Below are positions 14,594-21,179 of a stretch of DNA of 23,233 bases, one piece after another (within the stretch, counting starts at the first letter, position 1; each line of letters opens with the position of its first letter). The DNA is taken from NCBI GenBank assembly GCA_964482395.1, contig CAYZXK010000054.1, positions 1 to 23,233 of the forward strand, read 5' to 3'. The notes under the pieces were generated by a model that was given only the letters and a program-made list of their open reading frames with translations, was not told the DNA's origin and searched no databases. Both the position numbers and the translations under genes were made by a program. This stretch comes from CAYZXK01 sp964482395 (GTDB lineage Bacteria; Planctomycetota; Phycisphaerae; UBA1845; Fen-1342).

Positions 14594-15790
14594 ATGTCTG
14601 CGGTGGACAAACTGTACCGGTGGTTGAGCCAGGATCCCAACCTGGAGGCCGACCGCGTTCTGCTGGCAGCCCTGGAGCAGGCCGAGCCGGAGTATGTCCC
14701 GCGGATCGTAGCCGCCCTCCTGTCACGCCAGACTGAGGCCGGCTGGGCCGGTCTGATCGCCAATTACGACCGTCTAGATGATGAGGCCCGCAGTCAGCTT
14801 CAGGGTCGGCCGGAGCTGCTGCGGGCGGGGATTGGTCTGGCGTTGCGTGGTCCGGCCGCCCAGACCCGCTGCCACGCGCTGGCTCTTCTGACCGAGCAAC
14901 CTATGCCATCGCTGGCCACGCTGGTCGCCGATGCCCTGCGTGATCCTTCGGCTGCGGTGCGCGAGTCTGCCGCCCAGGCCCTGCGCGCCGCAGTGGACGG
15001 CTGGCTGTCTCTGGTCGAAGACGAGGGGCAGACGGCCCGGTTTGCCGCCCAGCTCGCGGCCGACCGGGCGGCGCTGGTTCGAGGTCTGTCCGAAGCCCTG
15101 CGCACCTTCGAGAGCCACCGTCGACCGGACGTGCTAGAGAGTTGCCTGTGGATGGCCAGGGAGCTGGGCGAACCCCTCTGGAAGGCGCTTTCGGCGACCC
15201 GCTCGTTGGTGGCTCACATGGTTCGCGAGCATCTGAAGTCCTTGAACCATCCGCGGTTGGCGGGTTTTCTGATCCTGGCGCTGGCCCGTCGGGAGTGGCG
15301 GACGTTGGCCGCCACGCTCTTGAACTCCTGGTCTACGCGTCGCCACCTGCTGGCGATTGCCCGGAACTCGGACCTGCTGCGGGACCCGCTGATCCGGCAA
15401 AGCGTACGCTGTCTCAAACGGCCGCTGTGGCTGGCGGCCGGCGGCCCGTCACTGGCCAGCCTGCCGCCCCACCTGCGGGCCGCAATTCCCCAGTGGGTCT
15501 GCCATCTGGGACTGACTGAGGAAGACCGCCTGCGCTGGCTGGCCTTGTGGCTGAACTCGCCGATGGCGGAGGTGCATCGGGCGGCAGTTTACGCCCTGGC
15601 GAGTCTGAACAACCCCGAAACCACCGGCCTGCTGGCTAAGGTGGCGGACCGCCCGGGCCCCATGCAGCAGTTTGCCAAGTGGTACTCAGCCGGCAGACGA
15701 AGGATGCTCGGCTCGGGCCGCGTGGGCCTCGAGAACGCCGCTCGCCCAGCTTCATCCAGGACCGGGCCCACGGCGGAGCTGTCAGCATGA
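14594..15790 (+). CDS. HEAT-repeat-type alpha-helical protein, function unknown
   Basis: 398 residues, almost wholly helical. Repeat-like segments with the HEAT pattern of paired helices are seen at about residues 85-135 (CHALALLTEQPMPSLATLVADAL, then DPSAAVRESAAQALRAAV) and near 340-365 (SPMAEVHRAAVYALASLNN, then ETTGLLAKVAD); the middle is more degenerate. HEAT repeats form solenoids that bind other proteins; no catalytic motif is seen. No signal peptide or membrane helix is apparent, so the protein is probably cytoplasmic. AGGA lies 7 nt before the ATG. The stop overlaps the next start (ATGA), coupling it to a small membrane protein. The last ~30 residues are low-complexity. The function is not recognised. 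Confidence 0.75.
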   Translation: MSAVDKLYRWLSQDPNLEADRVLLAALEQAEPEYVPRIVAALLSRQTEAGWAGLIANYDRLDDEARSQLQGRPELLRAGIGLALRGPAAQTRCHALALLTEQPMPSLATLVADALRDPSAAVRESAAQALRAAVDGWLSLVEDEGQTARFAAQLAADRAALVRGLSEALRTFESHRRPDVLESCLWMARELGEPLWKALSATRSLVAHMVREHLKSLNHPRLAGFLILALARREWRTLAATLLNSWSTRRHLLAIARNSDLLRDPLIRQSVRCLKRPLWLAAGGPSLASLPPHLRAAIPQWVCHLGLTEEDRLRWLALWLNSPMAEVHRAAVYALASLNNPETTGLLAKVADRPGPMQQFAKWYSAGRRRMLGSGRVGLENAARPASSRTGPTAELSA

Positions 15791-16284
15791 GCTTCGGGTT
15801 GCCAATGCGCACAGTCCTGGCCGGTTCCGACGACTTCGGGCCGCTCCAGGCGCTGCGCGAGGGGTTCCTCAACGAAACAGCACAGACTCAGCTTACGGTG
15901 ACGCTGGCCTGTGCAGCACTGCTGGCTGCAACGGTGGCCGCTGTAGTCCGAATAGCCAGCGAAAAACGCCGGGCCAGACTCGCCTTGCGGGCCAGTTACC
16001 TGAGGCGGGCGACCGAGCTGCTGGGGCTTGATCGCCATACCTGTGGGGACCTGGTATGTCTGGCTGAGCGAGCAAAGCTGCCCTGCCCCGCCGCTATGCT
16101 ACTGTCCCCGCAGAACTTAGCGTACGCAGTGAACCTAGCCCGCCGATGCCGGCCCGACCCCGAGCTGGAGCAACGTCTGGATCGGCTATGCCGTGAATTG
16201 TTCGGCACGCCGCTGCCCGACAAGCCGAGCGCAACGGCCTCCCAGAACGCGCAAGCGGCCGGCCGGGTCCCGGGCCAGCAGTGA
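15787..16284 (+). CDS. Small single-pass membrane protein, function unknown
   Basis: 165 residues. One hydrophobic helix is visible at about 36-55 (TLACAALLAATVAAVVRIA), followed by a basic stretch (SEKRRARLALR) that should lie on the cytoplasmic side. The remaining ~90 residues are helical: residues LLGLDRHTCGDLVCLAERAKL, then CPAAMLLSPQNLAYAVNLA. The pattern of a short helical pair followed by a 'leucine-leucine-serine-x-x-x-hydrophobic' motif vaguely resembles N-terminal regions of some multi-domain PilZ proteins, but no PilZ domain follows, so this is only a hint. The ATG overlaps the HEAT gene stop by 4 bp, which suggests the two work as a pair. No homologue is recognised. Confidence 0.68.
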   Translation: MSFGLPMRTVLAGSDDFGPLQALREGFLNETAQTQLTVTLACAALLAATVAAVVRIASEKRRARLALRASYLRRATELLGLDRHTCGDLVCLAERAKLPCPAAMLLSPQNLAYAVNLARRCRPDPELEQRLDRLCRELFGTPLPDKPSATASQNAQAAGRVPGQQ

Positions 16285-16441
16285 TGGCAGGGCCGGGAAC
16301 GAGCGCACGCCCCATAAAAGGAGGGTCTGCGAGCCCGGCCTTCGTCTCATCCCCATGATGCCGACGCCGGACACGCGGCAGGGTATCATACCATGGTCCT
16401 CGGACCCCAGGCGGTCGGGCGGTTGCTTCTCCGCGCAGGTG

Positions 16442-16469
16442 GGAACTGTAGGGCCGGCCGGGCGTCCAA
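16442..16469 (+). promoter_or_regulatory. Candidate ECF-type promoter of the sigma factor gene
   Basis: GGAACT (16442-16447), 15 nt, then CGTCCAA (16463-16469) fits the general -35 GGAAC / -10 CGTC layout of ECF-dependent promoters. It ends 17 bp before the GTG start of the sigma gene, consistent with autoregulation. It lies within the 202-bp gap 16285-16486, where no other gene was found. Short motifs in GC-rich DNA arise by chance, so this is tentative. Confidence 0.42.
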
Positions 16470-16486
16470 GGCTTTGGCAGGTCGCC

Positions 16487-16867
16487 GTGACTGAAGCCGC
16501 CGGCGTGCACGATCTGGATGACCGCGAACTCGTCCGGCTGGCGCTGGCCGGGCAGCAGGCCGCGGCCGCGGAACTCGTTCGACGTTACCAGGACCGAGTG
16601 TTCAATACATGCTACCGGATGTGCAACAACTATGCCGACGCACTGGACTTGACCCAATCCACGTTCCTGAAAGCCCTGGAGAACTTGGGCCGGTTCCATG
16701 GCGGCGCAGCCTTCTACACCTGGGTGTTCCGGATCGCGGTCAACCTGACGCTTTCGCACCGCCGACGCCACAGCCGCCGACCGCATGAGTCGCTGGACGG
16801 CTACCGCGAGGAGGGTCCGGTCGGTAACGTGTCCGGCCGGGAGGCGGACCCGGCCACCGCAGCCTAG
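16487..16867 (+). CDS. ECF sigma factor, sigma-2 half (ends at in-frame amber stop)
   Basis: 126 residues from GTG 16487. Region 2 is complete and canonical: DLDDRELVRLALAGQQAAAAELVRRYQDRVFN, then DALDLTQSTFLKALENLGRF and the -10-recognition segment FYTWVFRIAVNLTLSHRRR. The reading frame then runs through the usual acidic linker and meets TAG at 16865-16867. The same frame continues immediately with a perfect sigma-4 domain, so this looks like one ECF gene interrupted by a single nonsense codon, most simply a former CAG. GTG 16487 gives the normal ECF N terminus, with AGG 5 nt upstream and an ECF-like promoter just ahead. In-frame starts further up (ATG 16355, GTG 16439) would add sequence not typical of the family. 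Region 2 alone binds core polymerase and the -10 box. Confidence 0.85.
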   Translation: MTEAAGVHDLDDRELVRLALAGQQAAAAELVRRYQDRVFNTCYRMCNNYADALDLTQSTFLKALENLGRFHGGAAFYTWVFRIAVNLTLSHRRRHSRRPHESLDGYREEGPVGNVSGREADPATAA

Positions 16868-16869
16868 GA
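16866..16869 (+). promoter_or_regulatory. Shine-Dalgarno overlapping the amber codon; possible restart of the sigma-4 half
   Basis: AGGA begins inside the TAG stop (TAGGA) and lies 7 nt before ATG 16877. The spacing is ideal for termination-reinitiation, which could produce the sigma-4 domain as a separate polypeptide from the same mRNA. Confidence 0.5.
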
Positions 16870-16876
16870 CCAGGAG

Positions 16877-17080
16877 ATGCAAAGGCGGGTCGAATGGGCA
16901 CTGGAGCAACTGGAGGACGAGTTCCGCCTGGCCGTGATCTTGCGGGACATAGAGGACTTGGATTACGCAGCGATTGGCGAGATTCTCGGGGTGCCGGTCG
17001 GCACGGTCAAGAGTCGGATCCATCGTGGGCGGCAGATGCTCCGCGTGCTTCTCAAAAATGTGAGGGCGCACGTTGATTGA
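16877..17080 (+). CDS. ECF sigma factor, sigma-4 half (separate or broken)
   Basis: 67 residues from ATG 16877, in the same frame as the sigma-2 half and 9 nt after its stop. It contains a full region 4: WALEQLEDEFRLAVILRDIE, then DYAAIGEILGVPVGTVKSRI and HRGRQMLRVLL, with the helix-turn-helix that reads the -35 box. Nothing in this part has decayed: no frameshift or further stop is seen, which would be expected in an old pseudogene. An SD overlapping the upstream stop could support restart. Alternatives are a recent null mutation, read-through of the amber codon, or an error in the assembled sequence. The following anti-sigma gene overlaps its end by 8 bp, preserving the usual ECF/anti-sigma pairing. 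Confidence 0.8.
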   Translation: MQRRVEWALEQLEDEFRLAVILRDIEDLDYAAIGEILGVPVGTVKSRIHRGRQMLRVLLKNVRAHVD

Positions 17081-18488
17081 CCCCGAGGCGGACAAGCTCG
17101 AGGCGGACCTGTCAGCGTACCTCGACGAGGAGCTGAACGAGGAAGAGCGGCAGGCAGTGGAGCGGCGTTTGGCCCAGTCGGAGGACTGTCGCCGGCTCCT
17201 GGCAGAGCTGCGCGAAGTCCGGCGTCAGCTCGCGGCCCTGCCACGGCGCCGGGCCCCGGAGGGACTGCCGGCTGCCATTGCCCGCCAGACGGCGGCCCGG
17301 TTCTCGGGCAGGAGGACCAGCCGAGCCGTGCCGCGCATTGTGCGGGTGACGCTGCGGTTGAGTGCGGCCGCAGCGGTCGCGGTGGCGGCGGTATGGGTGG
17401 GTTATCGGGCCTTGCGGTGGCCCGCCACCCCAAACCGAACCCAGACCGGGCGGGAGGAAACGTTGATTCTTGCTCGACGATCCGGCCCGGAGAAATCATT
17501 GCCTCAACCGGGACGCGAGGCGGAACTGGACAATGAGCAACTCAGGGAAACCGCTCGACCGCAGTCGGTCGAGGCTGAGCGGCCGGCGGGGACTGGGAGT
17601 CTGGGGACCGGCGCCGGCCTGGACGTCGCCGGGCCGCTGTTGGTGCCTGGCGGCAGCCAACCAGCCGTGTGCGAGCCCGGTCCTACCGAACCAGACCGCA
17701 GCGGGCCGCCGGTCGCGATTGCGGTCAGTGAGCCGCAGGAGACCCCGAGGTTCAATGTGATTATTGAGGCGCCCACGCAGGCCCAGCATCAGCGCCTGGC
17801 CGCCCTGCTTGCCAGGTGGTCCGACACAGCCGTAGCGGGAGACCCCACGACATTCCAGATGAATGTCGGGGAGCTGAGCTCGCGGATCGGCCAACTTTTG
17901 GAGGTCAGCGGGCGGTCGGAGGTGCGTGTGGAGGGCCAGGCCGACAGCGGGACCGGCCGGGCCGTGACCTACCTGGCGCACACATTCGACCAGCCGTCGG
18001 AGTTAGCCGAGGCATTGCCACCGGCTTTGCAAGCTGGGGCGGGGCGGAAGGCCGGCCAGCCCGCGACACCCGCGCTCCGGCCAGCGGGCGGCGGTAAAGT
18101 AGCGGCCGATCGCGCCGGTCCGGAATCCAAGCTTGAGGAAGTTCGGCGGCGCCACGCGGAAGCCGTCACCGAACCACCAGTCACGATCGTATTCCAAAAG
18201 CCGCCCGGCCCGTTGACGCAGACCGGGGGCGGCGAAGGCGGCCGGGAACCGGTTCCGACGGCCGCGCCTTCGCAACCGGTCCAGACCGTGCAATCGCTGG
18301 GCTACGCAGACTCGCGGGAGAAGGTGATCGGGCGCCTGATGGAACTGTTGCTGAAAGGGCGCCAGGGAGCGGCCCGCGAAGCGCACCCGGCCGAACAGCC
18401 GAAAAACCTGGACTATCAGGTGCGCTTCCGGGTAGTGCTGCTGCCGCCCGCCCCGGCTTCGTCACCGGCCGCCCCCGAGCCACCCTGA
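17073..18488 (+). CDS. Membrane anti-sigma factor with large extracytoplasmic tail
   Basis: 471 residues from TTG 17073, with AGGG 6 nt upstream and an 8-bp overlap with the sigma gene. The N terminus is an anti-sigma domain of the zf-HC2 type by shape: LSAYLDEELNEEERQAVERRLAQ, then CRRLLAELREVRRQLAALP. The zinc signature HxxxCxxC is mostly lost: the His and first Cys positions hold other residues (RLAQSEDC) and only one Cys remains. One membrane helix follows at about 92-113 (LRLSAAAAVAVAAVWVGYRAL). The outer part (~350 residues) has proline/glycine-rich linkers, an alpha/beta-like segment at about 228-310 (RFNVIIEAPTQAQHQRLAALL...), and ends in a proline/alanine tail. It should hold the sigma factor at the membrane until a signal arrives. 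The outer domain family is not recognised. Confidence 0.82.
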   Translation: MIDPEADKLEADLSAYLDEELNEEERQAVERRLAQSEDCRRLLAELREVRRQLAALPRRRAPEGLPAAIARQTAARFSGRRTSRAVPRIVRVTLRLSAAAAVAVAAVWVGYRALRWPATPNRTQTGREETLILARRSGPEKSLPQPGREAELDNEQLRETARPQSVEAERPAGTGSLGTGAGLDVAGPLLVPGGSQPAVCEPGPTEPDRSGPPVAIAVSEPQETPRFNVIIEAPTQAQHQRLAALLARWSDTAVAGDPTTFQMNVGELSSRIGQLLEVSGRSEVRVEGQADSGTGRAVTYLAHTFDQPSELAEALPPALQAGAGRKAGQPATPALRPAGGGKVAADRAGPESKLEEVRRRHAEAVTEPPVTIVFQKPPGPLTQTGGGEGGREPVPTAAPSQPVQTVQSLGYADSREKVIGRLMELLLKGRQGAAREAHPAEQPKNLDYQVRFRVVLLPPAPASSPAAPEPP

Positions 18489-18523
18489 ATCAACAGGCAA
18501 CCTGCCGGCGGCCGCTGATCCAC

Positions 18524-19963
18524 CTAGGTTACGCCGCGGACATAGCGGTTGTGGAACCGGATCCACTCCGGCAACACCCGCTCAAGCAGATCGCGTGGCG
18601 GCAGGAAGGCAATCCGCAGGTGGCTCGTCCCCGGCTTCTGGCCGAAACCCGAGCCGTTGACCGTGCACAGCCCGGTGGTTTCCAGCAGGTTCATGCAGTA
18701 ATCGAAGTCCGTCGTTCCGGGCGGCAGTACGTTGAGTCTGGGAAACAGATACATGGCCCCGGTTCGGCCGAAGCACTCGACCCCCTCCATCTCCTCGAAG
18801 GCCGCCTTGATCATTGTGGCCTTCTCGTAGAGCTCGCGCAGAACGCCTTCCTTCTCCTCGATGAACTGCTGGTAAGGCTCGCTGCCAGGCGGCGGCGGTC
18901 TGACCATCAGGTAAGTCAACGCCTGACCGGTGGTGTTGGAGCACAGGCTCACCGAAGCCTGCTTGAGCAAGACATCCGCAAAGCCCAGGTTCGAGTCCTT
19001 CACCCGGGGCGGGTTTCGCATCTCCAGATACCCGCCGCGCCGCCCGCATTCTCCGTAGAAGCCCTTCGACGTGCTGTGCAGGCTGAACAAGGGAATGTCC
19101 CGCTGCCCGATCAGCCGGGCAAATGAGACGAACTCGGCGCCATACAGGTTATCCTGATAGACCTCGTCGGCGATGATGACCAGCCCGTGCTCGGCGGCGA
19201 AGTCCACAATCTCTCGGCCACTCCGCTCGGGCAGGATGGCGCCGGTCGGGTTGGCCGGGTTGATCACCACGATCGCCTTTACATTGACCCCTTGCCGACG
19301 GGCCTGCCCGATCGCATCTTCGAGGATGGAGCGGTTGAGCGTCCATCCGCTTTCCTCGTCGGGATAGTAATTGACTTGCACGCCGCCGGCCCGTTTGATG
19401 GCGGCCGAATACAGCGGATACTGCGGGATGGGGATCATGATGCCGTCACGGGGCCCAGAGATCAGGATATCGATTATGTGCTTGGCGGCCTCGCTGGCCC
19501 CATTGGTGAGGAATATCGCGTCCGGGTCCGACCGCCGGCCCCCACTGACGGCCACGTTATCCCTCCGGTCGATGTACTCGGCGACCGCCTCGCGGATGAA
19601 CTGCGGCCCCTTGCTTTCCGTGTAAGCACCCAGACCGGTACGGAGTTCGGAAAGCATCTGGTCACAGAGCTCCAGCACGTAGTCGCAGGCGAAGTCCTGG
19701 GCGGTCAGGCCCTCAAAGGCTGCCGGATTCTGGCTGAACAGCCGGCGGAGAGTTCGCTCGCGGGCCAGTCGGGCGGGGAATTCAAGGAAGCTGAGAACCT
19801 CGCGGTAGAAACTGATCGGCCGCTGCCCCAGGGCCTGCGGGTTGCCGATGTGGCAGGGAATAGTGGGCCGGCCCTGACGCGCCAGCTCGGCCGCCCGTTG
19901 GGCCAGCGGCCCCCGTACCGCGTACTCCATTTCGGCGATGTTGCGGTTGATGGTCACGAACAT
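18524..19963 (-). CDS. Alanine aminotransferase, eukaryote-type (GPT-like), PLP-dependent
   Basis: 479 residues. The enzyme exchanges the amino group between alanine and 2-oxoglutarate, giving pyruvate and glutamate. The sequence follows eukaryotic ALT closely: NIAEMEYAVRGPLAQRA at the start, CHIGNPQALGQRPISFYREV (37-56), LGAYTESKGPQFIREAVAEYI, FLTNGASEA, PIPQYPLYSAAI (178-189), VINPANPTGAI (233-243), IIADEVYQDNLY (263-274), the PLP lysine K300 in STSKGFYGECGRRGGY, and TGLCTVNGSGFGQKPGTSHLRI near the C terminus. ATG 19963 matches the family N terminus. A TTG at 20059, only 6 nt after the gcvT stop, would add 32 residues without homology, although an SD-like GAGG precedes it. It is convergent with the anti-sigma gene at 35 bp. 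Confidence 0.92.
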   Translation of the reverse strand: MFVTINRNIAEMEYAVRGPLAQRAAELARQGRPTIPCHIGNPQALGQRPISFYREVLSFLEFPARLARERTLRRLFSQNPAAFEGLTAQDFACDYVLELCDQMLSELRTGLGAYTESKGPQFIREAVAEYIDRRDNVAVSGGRRSDPDAIFLTNGASEAAKHIIDILISGPRDGIMIPIPQYPLYSAAIKRAGGVQVNYYPDEESGWTLNRSILEDAIGQARRQGVNVKAIVVINPANPTGAILPERSGREIVDFAAEHGLVIIADEVYQDNLYGAEFVSFARLIGQRDIPLFSLHSTSKGFYGECGRRGGYLEMRNPPRVKDSNLGFADVLLKQASVSLCSNTTGQALTYLMVRPPPPGSEPYQQFIEEKEGVLRELYEKATMIKAAFEEMEGVECFGRTGAMYLFPRLNVLPPGTTDFDYCMNLLETTGLCTVNGSGFGQKPGTSHLRIAFLPPRDLLERVLPEWIRFHNRYVRGVT

Positions 19964-20065
19964 GGCAACGTAGCTTTCCCTTAAAGCTGCCTTGGCAACA
20001 AGCTTCCCTAACCGATACCCCGGATCCTCGAGATCACCCGGCGGGGCAATCGGACACAACCCGCC

Positions 20066-21157
20066 TCAGGTCGTCTTGCGTTTGTAGAACGGCAACGGCA
20101 CCACCGTGGCCGGGCTGCGCGTACCGCGAATATCCACTTCGAGTCGCTGACCGAGCCCAGCCCGATCCGACCGCAGCAGAGCCATGGCGATGTTCTTGCC
20201 CAAAGTCGGGCTCTGCGTGCCGCTGGTCACCAGCCCCACCTGTTCTCCATCGCAAACCACCGCAGCCCCCGGCCGGGCGATGCGCTGGCCTGCCACCTCC
20301 AGACCGGCAATTCTCCTTGGCGGCCCTTCGGCCTTGATTCTCTCCAGCACGCTCTTGCCGATGAAATCCTTGGTCAGGTCGACCGCCCATTCCAGACCGG
20401 CCGTGATGGAGTCCCACTCCTCGGTCAACTCGTGGCCGTACAGGGGCATGCCGGCCTCCAGACGCAGCGTGTCGCGGGCGCCCAGCCCGGCCGGTCGGAT
20501 CGGTCGGCCCATCTGCTCCGCTTTCTCGGTCAGCATGCCGACCGCCGTGGGACCCAGGTCGGCCGGGAGGATGATTTCAAGACCGTCTTCGCCGGTATAG
20601 CCGGTGCGGGCCAGATAGTACTCGACGCCCATGACGTTGCCGGTCTTGAAGCGATAACGTTTGAGGTCCTGGATGGGGACGGGCAGCAACCGGCTCAGAG
20701 TTTCCAGAGCTTCCGGGCCCTGGATGGCAACCATGCAGGTCTGAAGGGTCCGGTCGCGGATCTCCACCTCCAGGTTGCCCCGCTGCTGCTCCCACCAGCT
20801 CAGGAGTTTCAGACGGTTGGCCGCGTTGCAGACCACCAGGAAGTGATCCTCGAACCGGGAGACGATCACGTCGTCGAGTATGCCGCCGTCCGGGCGGCAC
20901 ATGTGGCTGTAGCGGCACATGCCGGGCTGGCTGCTGCCGATGTTGCGGGTGTTCAGGCGCTCCAGAAACCGCTCCGCGTCCGGGCCCCAGAACTCGATTC
21001 GGCCCATGTGCGAAACATCGAACAGGGCGCAGTGTTCCCGACACCAGTTGTGCTCCGCGACGATGCTGGTGTACATCACCGGCATCTCCCAGCCGGCAAA
21101 CTCGACCAGCCGGGCCTGGCACTGTCGATGAAAGGCGTTCAGCGGCGTCTTAAGCAT
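20066..21157 (-). CDS. gcvT: Aminomethyltransferase, glycine cleavage T protein
   Basis: 363 residues, the typical length. GcvT transfers the methylene group from the lipoyl-bound aminomethyl intermediate on GcvH to tetrahydrofolate and releases ammonia. Visible: the N-terminal KTPLNAFHRQCQARLVEFAGWEMPVMY, FDVSHMGRIE (46-55), the folate-binding DGGILDDVIV with the conserved aspartates at 95-96, the segment ARTGYTGEDGLEI, GLGARDTLRLEAGMPLYGHEL, and the C-terminal barrel domain with GLVTSGTQSPTLGKNIAMA. The ATG at 21157 has AGGA 7 nt upstream. The upstream coiled-coil gene ends 22 nt before, and the aminotransferase follows 102 nt after. No gcvH or gcvP is within the window, so the gene is orphaned here. 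The identification is secure. Confidence 0.95.
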   Translation of the reverse strand: MLKTPLNAFHRQCQARLVEFAGWEMPVMYTSIVAEHNWCREHCALFDVSHMGRIEFWGPDAERFLERLNTRNIGSSQPGMCRYSHMCRPDGGILDDVIVSRFEDHFLVVCNAANRLKLLSWWEQQRGNLEVEIRDRTLQTCMVAIQGPEALETLSRLLPVPIQDLKRYRFKTGNVMGVEYYLARTGYTGEDGLEIILPADLGPTAVGMLTEKAEQMGRPIRPAGLGARDTLRLEAGMPLYGHELTEEWDSITAGLEWAVDLTKDFIGKSVLERIKAEGPPRRIAGLEVAGQRIARPGAAVVCDGEQVGLVTSGTQSPTLGKNIAMALLRSDRAGLGQRLEVDIRGTRSPATVVPLPFYKRKTT

Positions 21158-21179
21158 GCCAGATTCCTGATTCTGCGCC

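Noticed and set aside
16316..16325. Strong SD-like AAAAGGAGGG in the gap before the sigma gene
   Set aside because: No start codon at a workable distance; the next in-frame ATG is about 30 nt away.
16094..17095. 333-codon open frame on the - strand across the sigma factor
   Set aside because: Its long openness reflects codon bias of the sense genes; the sense strand has clear sigma-2 and sigma-4 motifs.
19964..20059. N-terminal extension of the alanine aminotransferase from TTG 20059
   Set aside because: The extra 32 residues do not resemble the family; ATG 19963 gives the expected N terminus. The SD-like GAGG upstream leaves some doubt.
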